Shown piece after piece: positions 7,897 through 16,316 of a stretch of 41,333 bases of DNA. A program made the translations under genes and the position numbers. Source of the DNA: Candidatus Hydrogenedentota bacterium (lineage in GTDB: Bacteria > Hydrogenedentota > Hydrogenedentia > Hydrogenedentales > SLHB01). The stretch covers positions 1 through 41,333 of the forward strand of contig JAIBAQ010000032.1 in NCBI GenBank assembly GCA_019695095.1. The letters are read 5' to 3'. A model generated the notes under the pieces. The model was not told the DNA's origin, made no database searches, and worked only from the letters and a program-made list of their open reading frames with translations. Each line of letters opens with the position of its first letter. Within the stretch, counting starts at the first letter, position 1.

Positions 7897-9243
7897 CTAT
7901 TCTTTGGGGGCGCTTTCGCGTAACTCGACTGTCACGGGCACGCCTTCAAAACCGAATTTCTCTCGAATGCGGTTCTCGATGAAACGCAGATAGCTGAAGT
8001 GGAACAGGCTCTTCTTGTTGACAAAGAACACGAAGGTCGTGGGTTTGACGCTTGCCTGAGTCGCGTATTTGATCTTGGGCGTTCCACCCTTGTGTGTTGA
8101 AGGCGGCTGGGTGGCGCGCAGTTCGTCGAGAAAGGCGTTGAGCGCGCTGGTCGAAACTCGCTTCTCAGTTTCTGCCGCGACGCGGTCGATGAACTCGAAG
8201 GTTGTGAACAACCGCTGTCGCGACATATTCGAGATGGTGACGTACGGCACGTACCGCAAAAACGGGGCTTTGAGATCGATTTCTTCGGCGAGCGCCTTGA
8301 AACGCTGTTCTTTGTTTTCTACGAGGTCCCACTTGGTCCAAACCAGGACCATGCCTCGGCCTTGTTCCTTGACGTAGTTGACGATGCGTTTGTCTTGTTC
8401 GCTGATTCCGTCGGTAGCATCGATCATTACGAGGCAGACGTCGGCCCTTCGCACGGCGCGCAGGCTGCGCGACACGCTGAAGAGTTCGACTTCCTTCTTA
8501 ATCCCCGACCTGCGGCGCATGCCCGCGGTATCGATAAGCAGATAGTCTTTGTCTTTCCAGCGGAAGTCGATGTCGATAGCGTCGCGCGTCGTACCCGGAG
8601 TCGAATCAACGATGCTTCGCTCTTCGTTGAGGATTGCGTTAACGAACGAGGACTTGCCGACATTGGGCTTGCCGACGACGGCCACCCGAGTTATGGCGGG
8701 CTCGGTTTCCGATTCTTCTTCCGCGGGCGCGCATTCGGGTAGGTGCGCGACAATGGCGTCCGTGAGGTCTTCGATACCCAGGTTGTGGGAGGACGAAATA
8801 GCATACGGTTCTCCCAGTCCCAATTCGTAGAAGTCCGTCCGTTGCTGCTGCAGTCTATGGTTGTCCAGCTTGTTAACGGCCAGCACGACGGGCTTTCCGA
8901 GCTTGAGCAACTCGTCGCGAACTTCATAGTCAACCCGGGTTAGTTCCTGTTGACCATCTACAACGAAAACCACCACGCTCGCTTCTTCGAAGGCGACACG
9001 GACTTGCTCCTGGATTCGGTGCGTGATTGGATCGGTGGGGTTTTCGACGATGCCACCGGTATCGACTACTCGGACTTTTCTCCCATCCCAGTCCGCCGTG
9101 GCGTAGGTTCGATCCCGCGTGACGCCCTCTTCCAAATGCACGATCGCGCGTTGCCGCCCGACCAGCCGGTTAAAGAGGGTGGATTTGCCGACATTGGGGC
9201 GGCCACAGATGGCGATAAGGGGCAACTTCGCGCGGCGAGACAT
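7897..9243 (-). CDS. der: Ribosome biogenesis GTPase Der (EngA)
   Basis: This 448-residue tandem-GTPase acts in maturation of the 50S subunit. The first G domain has GRPNVGKSTLFNRLVG with DTGG and NKLD. The second has GKPNVGKSSFVNAI with DTAGMRRRSGIKKEVE and TKWD. A C-terminal KH-like domain includes PPSTHKGGTPKIKYATQ. Length and order are standard. The start ATG overlaps the stop of pgsA (TGATG), which indicates translational coupling, so der is the last gene of a comEC-pgsA-der unit. Confidence 0.96.
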   Translation of the reverse strand: MSRRAKLPLIAICGRPNVGKSTLFNRLVGRQRAIVHLEEGVTRDRTYATADWDGRKVRVVDTGGIVENPTDPITHRIQEQVRVAFEEASVVVFVVDGQQELTRVDYEVRDELLKLGKPVVLAVNKLDNHRLQQQRTDFYELGLGEPYAISSSHNLGIEDLTDAIVAHLPECAPAEEESETEPAITRVAVVGKPNVGKSSFVNAILNEERSIVDSTPGTTRDAIDIDFRWKDKDYLLIDTAGMRRRSGIKKEVELFSVSRSLRAVRRADVCLVMIDATDGISEQDKRIVNYVKEQGRGMVLVWTKWDLVENKEQRFKALAEEIDLKAPFLRYVPYVTISNMSRQRLFTTFEFIDRVAAETEKRVSTSALNAFLDELRATQPPSTHKGGTPKIKYATQASVKPTTFVFFVNKKSLFHFSYLRFIENRIREKFGFEGVPVTVELRESAPKE

Positions 9244-9800
9244 CAGGCTTGGTCCTCATTGCCGACCTGCTTGACGCCGGCTCGTAAATAGTCCACAAAC
9301 GAAAACACAGACACGACCAGGGTAGCAATCAGAAATCCCCAAACAAAGCGCGGATTCAGTTCAAGCAATACGGAAATGATCAGCGCCATCTGGAAGGTTG
9401 TCGTTAGTTTGCCGCTGATTTGCGGGCGTACGCGCACGGGGCCGAAATACTCGTTGATGAGGTAGGCGCCAATAACGATGATCGCATCGCGACTCAGGAT
9501 GACCACGGGAAACCAAGCTGGAATTGGCGTGCGCAACTGGTCGTTGACGGCGAGAAATACGAAAGCCAGATTCACGAGCAGTTTGTCTGCCAGCGGATCG
9601 AGTACGGCCCCCAGCTTCGATTTTTGGTTATAGGCGCGCGCCACAAAGCCGTCTATGCCGTCGCTGACAGCCGCGACAATGAATGTGACGAGCGCGGCAA
9701 TTCGGAAGAACGGCTCTTCGCGTGTATAGCTCATGATGAGGACGATGAACACCGGAATCAGGACAAGTCTTCCGATGGTGATTCGATTTGCCAGAGTCAT
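9243..9800 (-). CDS. pgsA: CDP-diacylglycerol-glycerol-3-phosphate 3-phosphatidyltransferase
   Basis: This 185-residue integral membrane enzyme makes phosphatidylglycerol-phosphate from CDP-diacylglycerol and glycerol 3-phosphate. The CDP-alcohol phosphotransferase motif (DGxxAR...GxxxDxxxD) is present as DGIDGFVARAYNQKSKLGAVLDPLADK. There are four to five hydrophobic segments, and the N-terminus NRITIGRLVLIPVFIV is typical of PgsA. It could be a related CDP-alcohol transferase, but length and N-terminus favour PgsA. Its stop overlaps the start of der. Confidence 0.9.
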   Translation of the reverse strand: MTLANRITIGRLVLIPVFIVLIMSYTREEPFFRIAALVTFIVAAVSDGIDGFVARAYNQKSKLGAVLDPLADKLLVNLAFVFLAVNDQLRTPIPAWFPVVILSRDAIIVIGAYLINEYFGPVRVRPQISGKLTTTFQMALIISVLLELNPRFVWGFLIATLVVSVFSFVDYLRAGVKQVGNEDQA

Positions 9801-9964
9801 GCCAAGGCTCTCTGTGAAATGAACACACTACATTCCTTTCGATGCCCTGCGATGACACAGGAACTCGCCATTTTTACGGCAAATGACGAAAGGAATTAGC
9901 TACTACCAGAGCAGAAGTATAGCGACCCCATGCTCTTACAAGCAATGCCAATCGGCATTGCCAC
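9801..9964. other. Gap between comEC and pgsA with hairpin
   Basis: This 164-base spacer contains no visible gene. It has the comEC-proximal hairpin (9942-9961). A separate promoter for pgsA-der may lie here, but I could not recognise a clear one. Confidence 0.5.
9942..9961 (-). terminator. Hairpin just after comEC
   Basis: GCAATGCC and GGCATTGC form a perfect 8-bp stem with a 4-base loop, 3 bases after the comEC stop codon on the minus strand. The following T-run is weak (TTGT), so termination may be partial. Confidence 0.5.
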
Positions 9965-12391
9965 TCAATTTGTCCGAGGCATTGGGTACTCCCGAATCTC
10001 ACGTTCCCCTTCTATGACAAGTGAATTCCGCCGATACCGCACGCGAATCGCTCCCTCGTAGTCCGTGCGCCAAACCGGAATCTCTCGCTCGCGGTAACGC
10101 AACATGACGGTGTCATCCACCGGCTCACTTCCCTGGCGTCCACCCGTGGATACAACCGCCGCTTTTGGGGCGGCGCGATTTAGAAAGGCTGGAGTACTTG
10201 AGGTGGCCGAACCGTGATGGGGAACCTTGAGGATATCGCAGCGGCAATCGATATCCGCCAGTTTGGATTCCGCGGTATCTTCCACGTCTCCGGGGAAGAG
10301 TATGGACAGATTTCCGAAATGAACACGCAACACCAGACTATTCTCATTAGTACCCTTTTCCGGCGCCTGCCCAGCGGAGGGATACAACACGTCAAACGTG
10401 CCGGAACCGAGTTTCCATGTGTCGCCTTGCGTTGTGCGCCGAACCGGGATGCCTCGCCGGTTGCAGCGCCCGATTAGGTCTTGTTCCATCGGATTATCGG
10501 AGGGATGCGGGCCGAGAATAACGGCGCCCACGGAGAATCGATCGACGATGGTCAGCGCTCCGCCGATATGGTCGCTGTCGGAGTGGCTCACGAAGAGGAG
10601 GTCCAAGTGCGTGAGTCCTCGTGACAACAGAAACGGAGTGACGATGCGCTTTCCGTAGTCGACGTTCTTGACCTTGTCTCCTGCGTCAATCAGTGCGGTT
10701 CCTCCGCCGGGAAAGCATAGGAAGGCTGAATCGCCGTGACCCACATCCAAGAAGACAATCTCGGGCTCGGGAAACAGTGGCCTCCAGAAGACCAGCGACA
10801 ACACAAGTAGACCGGTAGCGAGCGTTCCACGAAACCACTTCCTCGATGCGCCGAGAGCGCTACCCACGGTTAACCAGGCAAAAGCGCCCGACCACAGCAA
10901 CGCAACGGCCGTGGGGGTGGGTGTCGTCACTGCGTACGAGACACGCGACCAATCCGCGACACGCTGAATCAAGATGATTGCGGGACCTGCCGCGTGGCCG
11001 AAGATTTGCGCGAGGGCCGGCGAAAACCAGCAGAAGATGGACGCTGCAAAGCATAACCACAGAACGGCGGTCAGCAGCGGAATTATCAACAGATTCGAAA
11101 ACGGCGCTGAAACGGAAAACACGTGGAATGCTCGAACGGCCATAGGCACAGGCAGTATCTGAACCGATAGCGTTGTGGCAACAGGCGCGCGAAGGAATTG
11201 CCACGCGCGAGATTCAGCGTCCGGTACTCTTTTTTTTCTGATGGTGCGCACAATTCGACTACGGAGGGCGTCGAGTCCGTTCTGGAGCGGTGCGCTGAAA
11301 ACAAGAATTGATGCAAGGCTAAGAAACGACAATTGAAACCCGACATCGAATACGAGGTCCGGATTCCATACGAGGAATACGAGTGCGGCGATACTCAGGG
11401 CGGTTGGCGTATCGGGGTCCCGGTCGACGAATTCGGCGGCGAGGTAGATACAGACCATCAAGGCTGCCCGCACGCTGGGTGTACTCGCGCCTGTCATCAA
11501 TGCATACAGCAAAACAATCAAGACGCTGAGAGTCGCCCGCGTTCTTCGCGACCGGATGAACAGTCCGAGCACAAAATCGGCGCTCAGGAAGATGATGCTT
11601 ACGTGGACGCCCGACACCGAGAGAATATGCGCCGTTCCCGATTCCACGTAGGACTGGAACTCGCCTTCCGAGAGACTGGAGCGTTCACCTAACCAGACTG
11701 CGTAGACAAAGGGGAGTATCTGCTTGGGCATCACGGCTGCGAGGCGCGTGGCGAGCGCTGCTCTCAAGCGCGACGCCCAGTAGGCTGGTGACAGGAGAGG
11801 TGCTTCTGAAATTCGCTCCACGCTTCCCAGATCAGCGGCGGTGATCATGCTGTGCACGTTTTGCAGCCGATAGTAGGTCTCCACGCCGCCGATGCCGGGG
11901 TTTACCTGCGCGATGGTGACAGAGAGCTGGCCACGGACACGCACCCGTTCACCGCAGTAGGGCTGTTTGTCCGGGTGGATCCAGCGGACAAGCACGTTGC
12001 CTTCTGTCTGGCGCACTACGCCGTCGGATAGCTGGTAACGGTCAACGGCGACGATCAGGGTTATGGACTCATGTTTGGGATTTACCAGCCCCGCCTGAAG
12101 TACGTGGCCCTCGATTTCCACCGGGACATCGTGATACGTCTCGGCTATGCGACTGAACGGATCGCCAGGGCCGTCGGCATGGTGCAGGACCCAGATGAAC
12201 CCGCCCGAACCCGAGAAGACCAGAGCAACAGTCAACAGCCGCAATGCTCGCCGTTTTTGCGCCAAAATGGAGCATGTGAGCCCGCTGAAGAGAACCAAGC
12301 ACGGCAACCAGACGTGGACGACATGGGCGAAACTGGCAAACAGAAGCCCAAAGAGGAAGAAGGAAGCGGCGACCGCCACCGGTCGGTTCAC
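9965..12391 (-). CDS. comEC: ComEC/Rec2-family DNA uptake channel
   Basis: This 808-residue membrane protein carries single-stranded DNA across the inner membrane during natural transformation. An N-terminal hydrophobic region is followed by the periplasmic OB-like DUF4131 region and the Competence domain with many membrane helices (SGTAHILSVSGVHVSIIF is the family signature). A C-terminal metallo-beta-lactamase-like domain has FLDVGHGDSAFL and SHSDSDHIGG, with HHGSATSS further on. All three parts and the normal length are present, so it is likely functional. It starts at GTG (12391) with only a weak ribosome-binding site. No other competence gene is in the window. Confidence 0.94.
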   Translation of the reverse strand: MNRPVAVAASFFLFGLLFASFAHVVHVWLPCLVLFSGLTCSILAQKRRALRLLTVALVFSGSGGFIWVLHHADGPGDPFSRIAETYHDVPVEIEGHVLQAGLVNPKHESITLIVAVDRYQLSDGVVRQTEGNVLVRWIHPDKQPYCGERVRVRGQLSVTIAQVNPGIGGVETYYRLQNVHSMITAADLGSVERISEAPLLSPAYWASRLRAALATRLAAVMPKQILPFVYAVWLGERSSLSEGEFQSYVESGTAHILSVSGVHVSIIFLSADFVLGLFIRSRRTRATLSVLIVLLYALMTGASTPSVRAALMVCIYLAAEFVDRDPDTPTALSIAALVFLVWNPDLVFDVGFQLSFLSLASILVFSAPLQNGLDALRSRIVRTIRKKRVPDAESRAWQFLRAPVATTLSVQILPVPMAVRAFHVFSVSAPFSNLLIIPLLTAVLWLCFAASIFCWFSPALAQIFGHAAGPAIILIQRVADWSRVSYAVTTPTPTAVALLWSGAFAWLTVGSALGASRKWFRGTLATGLLVLSLVFWRPLFPEPEIVFLDVGHGDSAFLCFPGGGTALIDAGDKVKNVDYGKRIVTPFLLSRGLTHLDLLFVSHSDSDHIGGALTIVDRFSVGAVILGPHPSDNPMEQDLIGRCNRRGIPVRRTTQGDTWKLGSGTFDVLYPSAGQAPEKGTNENSLVLRVHFGNLSILFPGDVEDTAESKLADIDCRCDILKVPHHGSATSSTPAFLNRAAPKAAVVSTGGRQGSEPVDDTVMLRYREREIPVWRTDYEGAIRVRYRRNSLVIEGEREIREYPMPRTN

Positions 12392-12541
12392 GCGATTAAT
12401 CCGTTATGGCAGGGTATCCCGGGCCGATTGGGTCGGCCGTGATCCGAGGAGGACGAGAAAAAGAAAAAGAGCACCTGCTCGCCCACGGCAAGTAGGGGCT
12501 CTTCTTCAAAAACTAGATCTAAGCCCGTACGAATACGGAGC

Positions 12542-12625
12542 TTATACGGTCGGGGTGGTGAACCCGAAGATAAGGTGGATGATCCACAGAAGTACGGTAT
12601 ACCAGAAATCCAACACGATGTCCAT
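12542..12625 (-). CDS. Possible 27-residue hydrophobic small protein upstream of comEC
   Basis: The minus strand encodes a 27-residue peptide (MDIVLDFWYTVLLWIIHLIF followed by GFTTPTV) with one likely membrane helix. Its ATG (12625) has a strong GGAGGAAAGC ribosome-binding site, and a good promoter lies about 50 bases upstream. An in-frame ATG nine codons earlier (12652) would add MAQSKKEES but then contains the ribosome-binding site within the coding part. I recognise no family. It could be a small membrane protein or a leader peptide for comEC-pgsA-der. Confidence 0.4.
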   Translation of the reverse strand: MDIVLDFWYTVLLWIIHLIFGFTTPTV

Positions 12626-12676
12626 GCTTTCCTCCTTCTTGCTCTGAGCCATATGCTCAGGTTCCAACGCAACACC

Positions 12677-12706
12677 ATACTACGCTACCCAAAAAGGCTT
12701 TGTCAA
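12677..12706 (-). promoter_or_regulatory. Sigma70-type promoter for the small ORF-comEC-pgsA-der unit
   Basis: On the minus strand, a perfect TTGACA (12706-12701), an 18-base spacer and TAGTAT (12682-12677) precede the small ORF and comEC. Confidence 0.6.
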
Positions 12707-13065
12707 GAAAGGGCAGTATCCCTACCCTGAATCGCTGTACAGAAATTCCCCTACAGATACCTCGTGCTATCCATACAAGTACAAACGGCATTTGTTGCAC
12801 ATTCTGGATAGATCGCTGGCGATACGCTATTCCAATGCTAGAACTTTACTGGATTTTGCCCATTAAGTCAAGCATTTCCTCCCTAGGGTGGTCATGTGTC
12901 CGGGAGATCGGCAAAAAGGAGCTACATCCCGCGAGCGAATCGATTTGCGTCCTTTTCTTGCGCTTTCCCATCCCATTACGATGCCTGTCCCTCGCGCCCT
13001 TTTCGGGACAACACGCCGTTTTGATCGCAGCACACCCAATTAGCACATTACTAATTCGTCACGCT

Positions 13066-13094
13066 TTGACATGCGCCCCTTGTCGTGCGATACT
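13066..13094 (+). promoter_or_regulatory. Sigma70-type promoter for tRNA-Sec and the sel genes
   Basis: A perfect TTGACA (13066-13071), a 17-base spacer and GATACT (13089-13094) place a transcript start about 35 bases before tRNA-Sec. No terminator is visible between the tRNA and selA, so this promoter could serve both. Confidence 0.6.
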
Positions 13095-13135
13095 TCAAAC
13101 GGAGAAGGGGGGCCAAGCTCCAGATTTGCCGATTT

Positions 13136-13229
13136 GGAGGTGAGGGGGATCCGGTGGTTCCCGCGGTCTTCAAAACCGTTGTATCGCTTAACGGCGATGG
13201 GTGGGTTCGACTCCCATTCACCTCCGCCA
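13136..13229 (+). tRNA. selC: tRNA-Sec (anticodon UCA), CCA encoded
   Basis: This 94-base tRNA has the special features of bacterial selenocysteine tRNA. The acceptor stem is 8 bp (GGAGGTGA / TCACCTCC), followed by G73 and an encoded CCA. The anticodon loop CTTCAAA carries TCA, which reads UGA, on a stem GCGGT/ACCGT. A long variable arm is closed by ATCGC/GCGAT, the D-arm has a long stem (GGGGA/TTCCC), and the T-arm is GTGGG-TTCGACT-CCCAT. The 8+5 stem arrangement is that of bacteria. It lies 22 bases before selA, so the adaptor and its charging and decoding genes form one locus. Confidence 0.97.
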
Positions 13230-13251
13230 ATTCTCAACCCACTGCGACACG

Positions 13252-14646
13252 ATGAACGACACGAACGCTCCCAACGATCCGCGTACACGGCTCCCATCAG
13301 TCTCTAAACTGCTGGATACACCGGAATGCCAGTCGTATGTCGCCCGGTATTCCCGGCCAATCGTCTTGGATGCGGTCCGTTCTGTTCTCGATGGGTATAG
13401 AAACACTCTTGACAAAATCGAGGCCGTTCCTGGCGTCGAGGTAGTGCTTGAGCAGACCCGCCTGCGCCTGGAAGAGGATTCTCTTGACCGTCTTCGTCCG
13501 GTCGTCAACGCGACGGGAATCATCCTTCACACGGGCTTGGGCCGGGCCGTGCTGCCGCGTCAGGCCGCGCAGGCGCTTGGGCAGCAAGACCGGTGCTGCA
13601 ACATACAGATTGACCTCGCGTCCGGTTTGCGAGGCAAGCGCAATTACGAGTGCCAGCGGCTGCTTTGCGCGCTGACCGGCGCGGAGGACGCGCTTCTCGT
13701 CAACAATAACGCCGCCGCGACCCTGCTAATCCTGGCCTCATTGTGCGCGGGCAAAGACGTAATCGTATCCCGGGGGCAGCTTATCGAGATAGGCGGCTCC
13801 TACCGTCTGCCCGACTGCGTGCATCAGAGCGGAGCGCACCTCGTCGAAGTGGGAACGACCAATAAAACGCATCTACGCGATTACGAGGCCGCGCTAACGG
13901 AAGAGACGGGAGCGATTCTCCGGGTCAATCCCAGCAACTACCGCATTGTTGGATTCTCCAAGGAAGTCTCCATAGGCGAGTTGGTTAGTTTGAAGGAAAA
14001 GACGCCGGCGCTTGTCATAGACGACTTGGGGTGCGGTGCGCTCGTCGATCTGACTCAGTTCGGTTTGCCGCACGAGCCTACCGTGCAAGAGAGCGTGGCG
14101 GCAGGAGCCGACCTTGTGTGTTTCAGCGGAGACAAGCTCATTGGGGGTCCTCAATGCGGGATCATCGTGGGCAAGAAGGCATTGGTACAGCGGATTCGCA
14201 AGCACCCGCTGACACGAATGCTGCGCGTGTGCAAGCTGACCGACGTGGCGCTGGAGCACACGCTGCGGTTGTTCCTTACTCCCGAAACGCTCGTCGCGAA
14301 CAATCCCACGCTCAGAATGTTGGCGGCTCCGGTCAACGAATTGAAGTCGGCCGCCGTCTTACTGAAGGAGCAGTTGGACGCCGCCGGGACCTCGTTCACC
14401 GTTTCGGTGGAAGCAGGGGAGAGTGCCATGGGGGGCGGATCGCTTCCGGCGACTCCGATTCCGACCTGTCTGTTGACGGTACGTGACGGTGGCATGTCAG
14501 CCGAACGATTGAGTGCGTTGTTGCGGCGCAACGAGCCGCCCATTATTGCCCGTATCGCGGACGACAAGGTCGTATTCGATATGCGGACCTTGTTGGAAGG
14601 CGAGGCCGCCATCGTGCTTGAGGCCCTCAAGCGGCTCAGCGCGTGA
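13252..14646 (+). CDS. selA: L-seryl-tRNA(Sec) selenium transferase
   Basis: This 464-residue pyridoxal-phosphate enzyme converts Ser-tRNA(Sec) to Sec-tRNA(Sec) using selenophosphate. The family signature NATGIILHTGLGRA is near residue 85. The cofactor-binding lysine is in FSGDKLIGGPQCGII (K295 by this numbering, matching the family position). An alternative GTG at 13201 would put coding sequence inside tRNA-Sec and is rejected; the ATG at 13252 leads into the normal SelA N-terminus (RTRLPSVSKLLD). It is followed 25 bases later by selD. Confidence 0.97.
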   Translation: MNDTNAPNDPRTRLPSVSKLLDTPECQSYVARYSRPIVLDAVRSVLDGYRNTLDKIEAVPGVEVVLEQTRLRLEEDSLDRLRPVVNATGIILHTGLGRAVLPRQAAQALGQQDRCCNIQIDLASGLRGKRNYECQRLLCALTGAEDALLVNNNAAATLLILASLCAGKDVIVSRGQLIEIGGSYRLPDCVHQSGAHLVEVGTTNKTHLRDYEAALTEETGAILRVNPSNYRIVGFSKEVSIGELVSLKEKTPALVIDDLGCGALVDLTQFGLPHEPTVQESVAAGADLVCFSGDKLIGGPQCGIIVGKKALVQRIRKHPLTRMLRVCKLTDVALEHTLRLFLTPETLVANNPTLRMLAAPVNELKSAAVLLKEQLDAAGTSFTVSVEAGESAMGGGSLPATPIPTCLLTVRDGGMSAERLSALLRRNEPPIIARIADDKVVFDMRTLLEGEAAIVLEALKRLSA

Positions 14647-14671
14647 CGATTCTTGAGAGAAGGGGAGGGTG

Positions 14672-16312
14672 ATGCCTGAACAGGGGATAGCGGTCGATCC
14701 TATCCGGCGCGAAACCGTTATGTCTCGCTCGCAGAAGCTGGGTCACTGTGTGTGCAACCTCAAGCAACCGTGTCCGTGCCCGGAACTCGTGGAGCAGAAT
14801 ATCTGTCACTGCGCGGGCGAGCGGCCCGCCAATAAGCCGAAAAACATTGCCCTGACCAAGCATGTGCGCAAGGCGGGGTGCGCATCCAAGATCGGCCAAG
14901 CCGATCTCCTTCAGATTATCAAGAATCTTCCTTCGGTGACGGACCCACGCGTACTTCTGGGTGCTGCAGCGGGTGATGACGCCGGGGTGTATCGCCTTGA
15001 TGAACACCGTTCGCTTGTCCAAACCGTGGACGTATTCACGCCTTGCGTCGACGATCCCTATTTGTTCGGCCAGATCGCTGCGGCAAATTCGTTGAGCGAC
15101 GTCTATGCAATGGGAGGGCAACCGCTGACGGCCCTGTCCATTGTCGGATTCCCAATCGATGAACTTGATGGGTCCATCATGGAGGCGATGTTGCGTGGCG
15201 GTATGGACAAGCTGGCCGAGGCGAACTGCGCCTTGCTCGGCGGGCACAGCATTAACGATCCCGAGATCAAGTGCGGATTCGCAGTTACCGGTCTGATCGA
15301 CACCGAACGGGTCGTTGCGCGCGATCGGGCGTTGCCCGGCGACGTGCTCGTATTGACCAAACCGCTGGGTACCGGGCTGGCGGCGTATGCGGCCCAGTTG
15401 GGGCGTTGTGAACCGGACGCGTTAACAGATGCAGGCATGGCGATGGCGACCCTCAACAAGGATGCCGCCGAACTGATGTGCCGGTATCAGGCGCATGCGT
15501 GCACGGACATCACCGGATTCGGTCTCGCGGGCCACTTGGTCTCGATGGCACGCGGAAGCGGCGTCGTTGCCGAGGTGGATATGACGCGGCTTCCCGTTTT
15601 CGGAATCGCGGCCGCGTGTTTGCGGGAAGAGATATTACCTGGAGCCGTCGATCGGAACCGTGCTTATGCGATGGCGTGGATGCGGATAACGGATGATGGG
15701 CACCCTGAGAATCTGCCGATCCTGTTCGACCCGCAAACGTCGGGAGGATTGTTGATCGCTTTACCGGAAGACAGGGCCGCGCAGTTGGTGGCGGACTTGA
15801 ATGCCCGCGGCCACAAGGGCGTGGCAGTCATCGGCCGCATACGAGCATCGGAAGACGGCGAGGGACGCGTGGCCGTAACAAACACCCAACTGAGCAACTT
15901 TGTGGGAGCATTGCCATCCCTCAAGACGGCAACTACGGAGGAAAGTCACGTGACGGATTCGGTTGAGGACGGCACGTCGTGCTGCGGCGATCTCTTCGAA
16001 GAGCAAGGGACCAACGAGGCCGAAGTCCTAGCCGTATTCCAGGACTTCATGAAGAAGGCCAATGAGCCAGGGCGTATTGACCGGCGTGCGAAGAAGTTGA
16101 TGGCCGTCATTCTTTCGATTGCGCACAAGTGCAAGCCGTGCCTGGCCATTCACCTCAAGGGCGCGTTGGCCATGGGCATCTCCCAGGCCGAGATCGACGA
16201 GGCCGCCAACCTCGCTATCGCGTTCGGCGGATGCACGGCGATGGTGTTCTACAAGGAAGCCGTCGACGAGCTCGCTGCGCAACGAGCAAAGAACCGGGGG
16301 GGAAAGGAGTAG
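14672..16312 (+). CDS. selD: Selenophosphate synthase fused to a C-terminal AhpD-like domain
   Basis: This 546-residue protein has three parts. Residues 1-55 are an unusual Cys-rich extension (C26, C28, C34, C36, C45, C47). Residues about 56-425 are selenophosphate synthase, with the active-site motif LTKHVRKAGCASK (C70, K73; the Cys form, not Sec), GDDAGVY, NSLSDVYAMGG and FDPQTSGGLL. Residues 427-546 resemble the AhpD/carboxymuconolactone decarboxylase fold, with a CKPC redox pair (C487, C490) in SIAHKCKPCLAIHLKGAL. A GTG immediately before the ATG is also possible as start. The frame is continuous through the fusion, but a strong internal ribosome-binding site and GTG precede the last domain. 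The SelD part makes selenophosphate from selenide and ATP; the AhpD part may supply reducing power, which is inference. Confidence 0.93.
   Translation: MPEQGIAVDPIRRETVMSRSQKLGHCVCNLKQPCPCPELVEQNICHCAGERPANKPKNIALTKHVRKAGCASKIGQADLLQIIKNLPSVTDPRVLLGAAAGDDAGVYRLDEHRSLVQTVDVFTPCVDDPYLFGQIAAANSLSDVYAMGGQPLTALSIVGFPIDELDGSIMEAMLRGGMDKLAEANCALLGGHSINDPEIKCGFAVTGLIDTERVVARDRALPGDVLVLTKPLGTGLAAYAAQLGRCEPDALTDAGMAMATLNKDAAELMCRYQAHACTDITGFGLAGHLVSMARGSGVVAEVDMTRLPVFGIAAACLREEILPGAVDRNRAYAMAWMRITDDGHPENLPILFDPQTSGGLLIALPEDRAAQLVADLNARGHKGVAVIGRIRASEDGEGRVAVTNTQLSNFVGALPSLKTATTEESHVTDSVEDGTSCCGDLFEEQGTNEAEVLAVFQDFMKKANEPGRIDRRAKKLMAVILSIAHKCKPCLAIHLKGALAMGISQAEIDEAANLAIAFGGCTAMVFYKEAVDELAAQRAKNRGGKE
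15937..15952 (+). promoter_or_regulatory. Internal ribosome-binding site and GTG start before the AhpD-like domain of selD
   Basis: GGAGG (15937-15941) is followed 8 bases later by an in-frame GTG (15950-15952) exactly at the domain boundary. This could start a free 120-residue AhpD-like protein in addition to the fusion. Confidence 0.55.
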
Positions 16313-16316
16313 ACGC

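Larger units (their letters stand above)
12626..13135. other. Divergent intergenic region between comEC unit and Sec locus
   Basis: These 510 bases carry the two outward-facing promoters (12677-12706 minus and 13066-13094 plus). I find no supported gene between them. The open frames here have no ribosome-binding site or family resemblance, and the composition is poorer in GC than the neighbouring genes. Confidence 0.5.

Noticed and set aside
14672-16312. SelD as a selenoprotein.
   Set aside because: Its active-site position in GCASK is Cys (C70) and there is no in-frame UGA. The AhpD-like part has CKPC rather than U.
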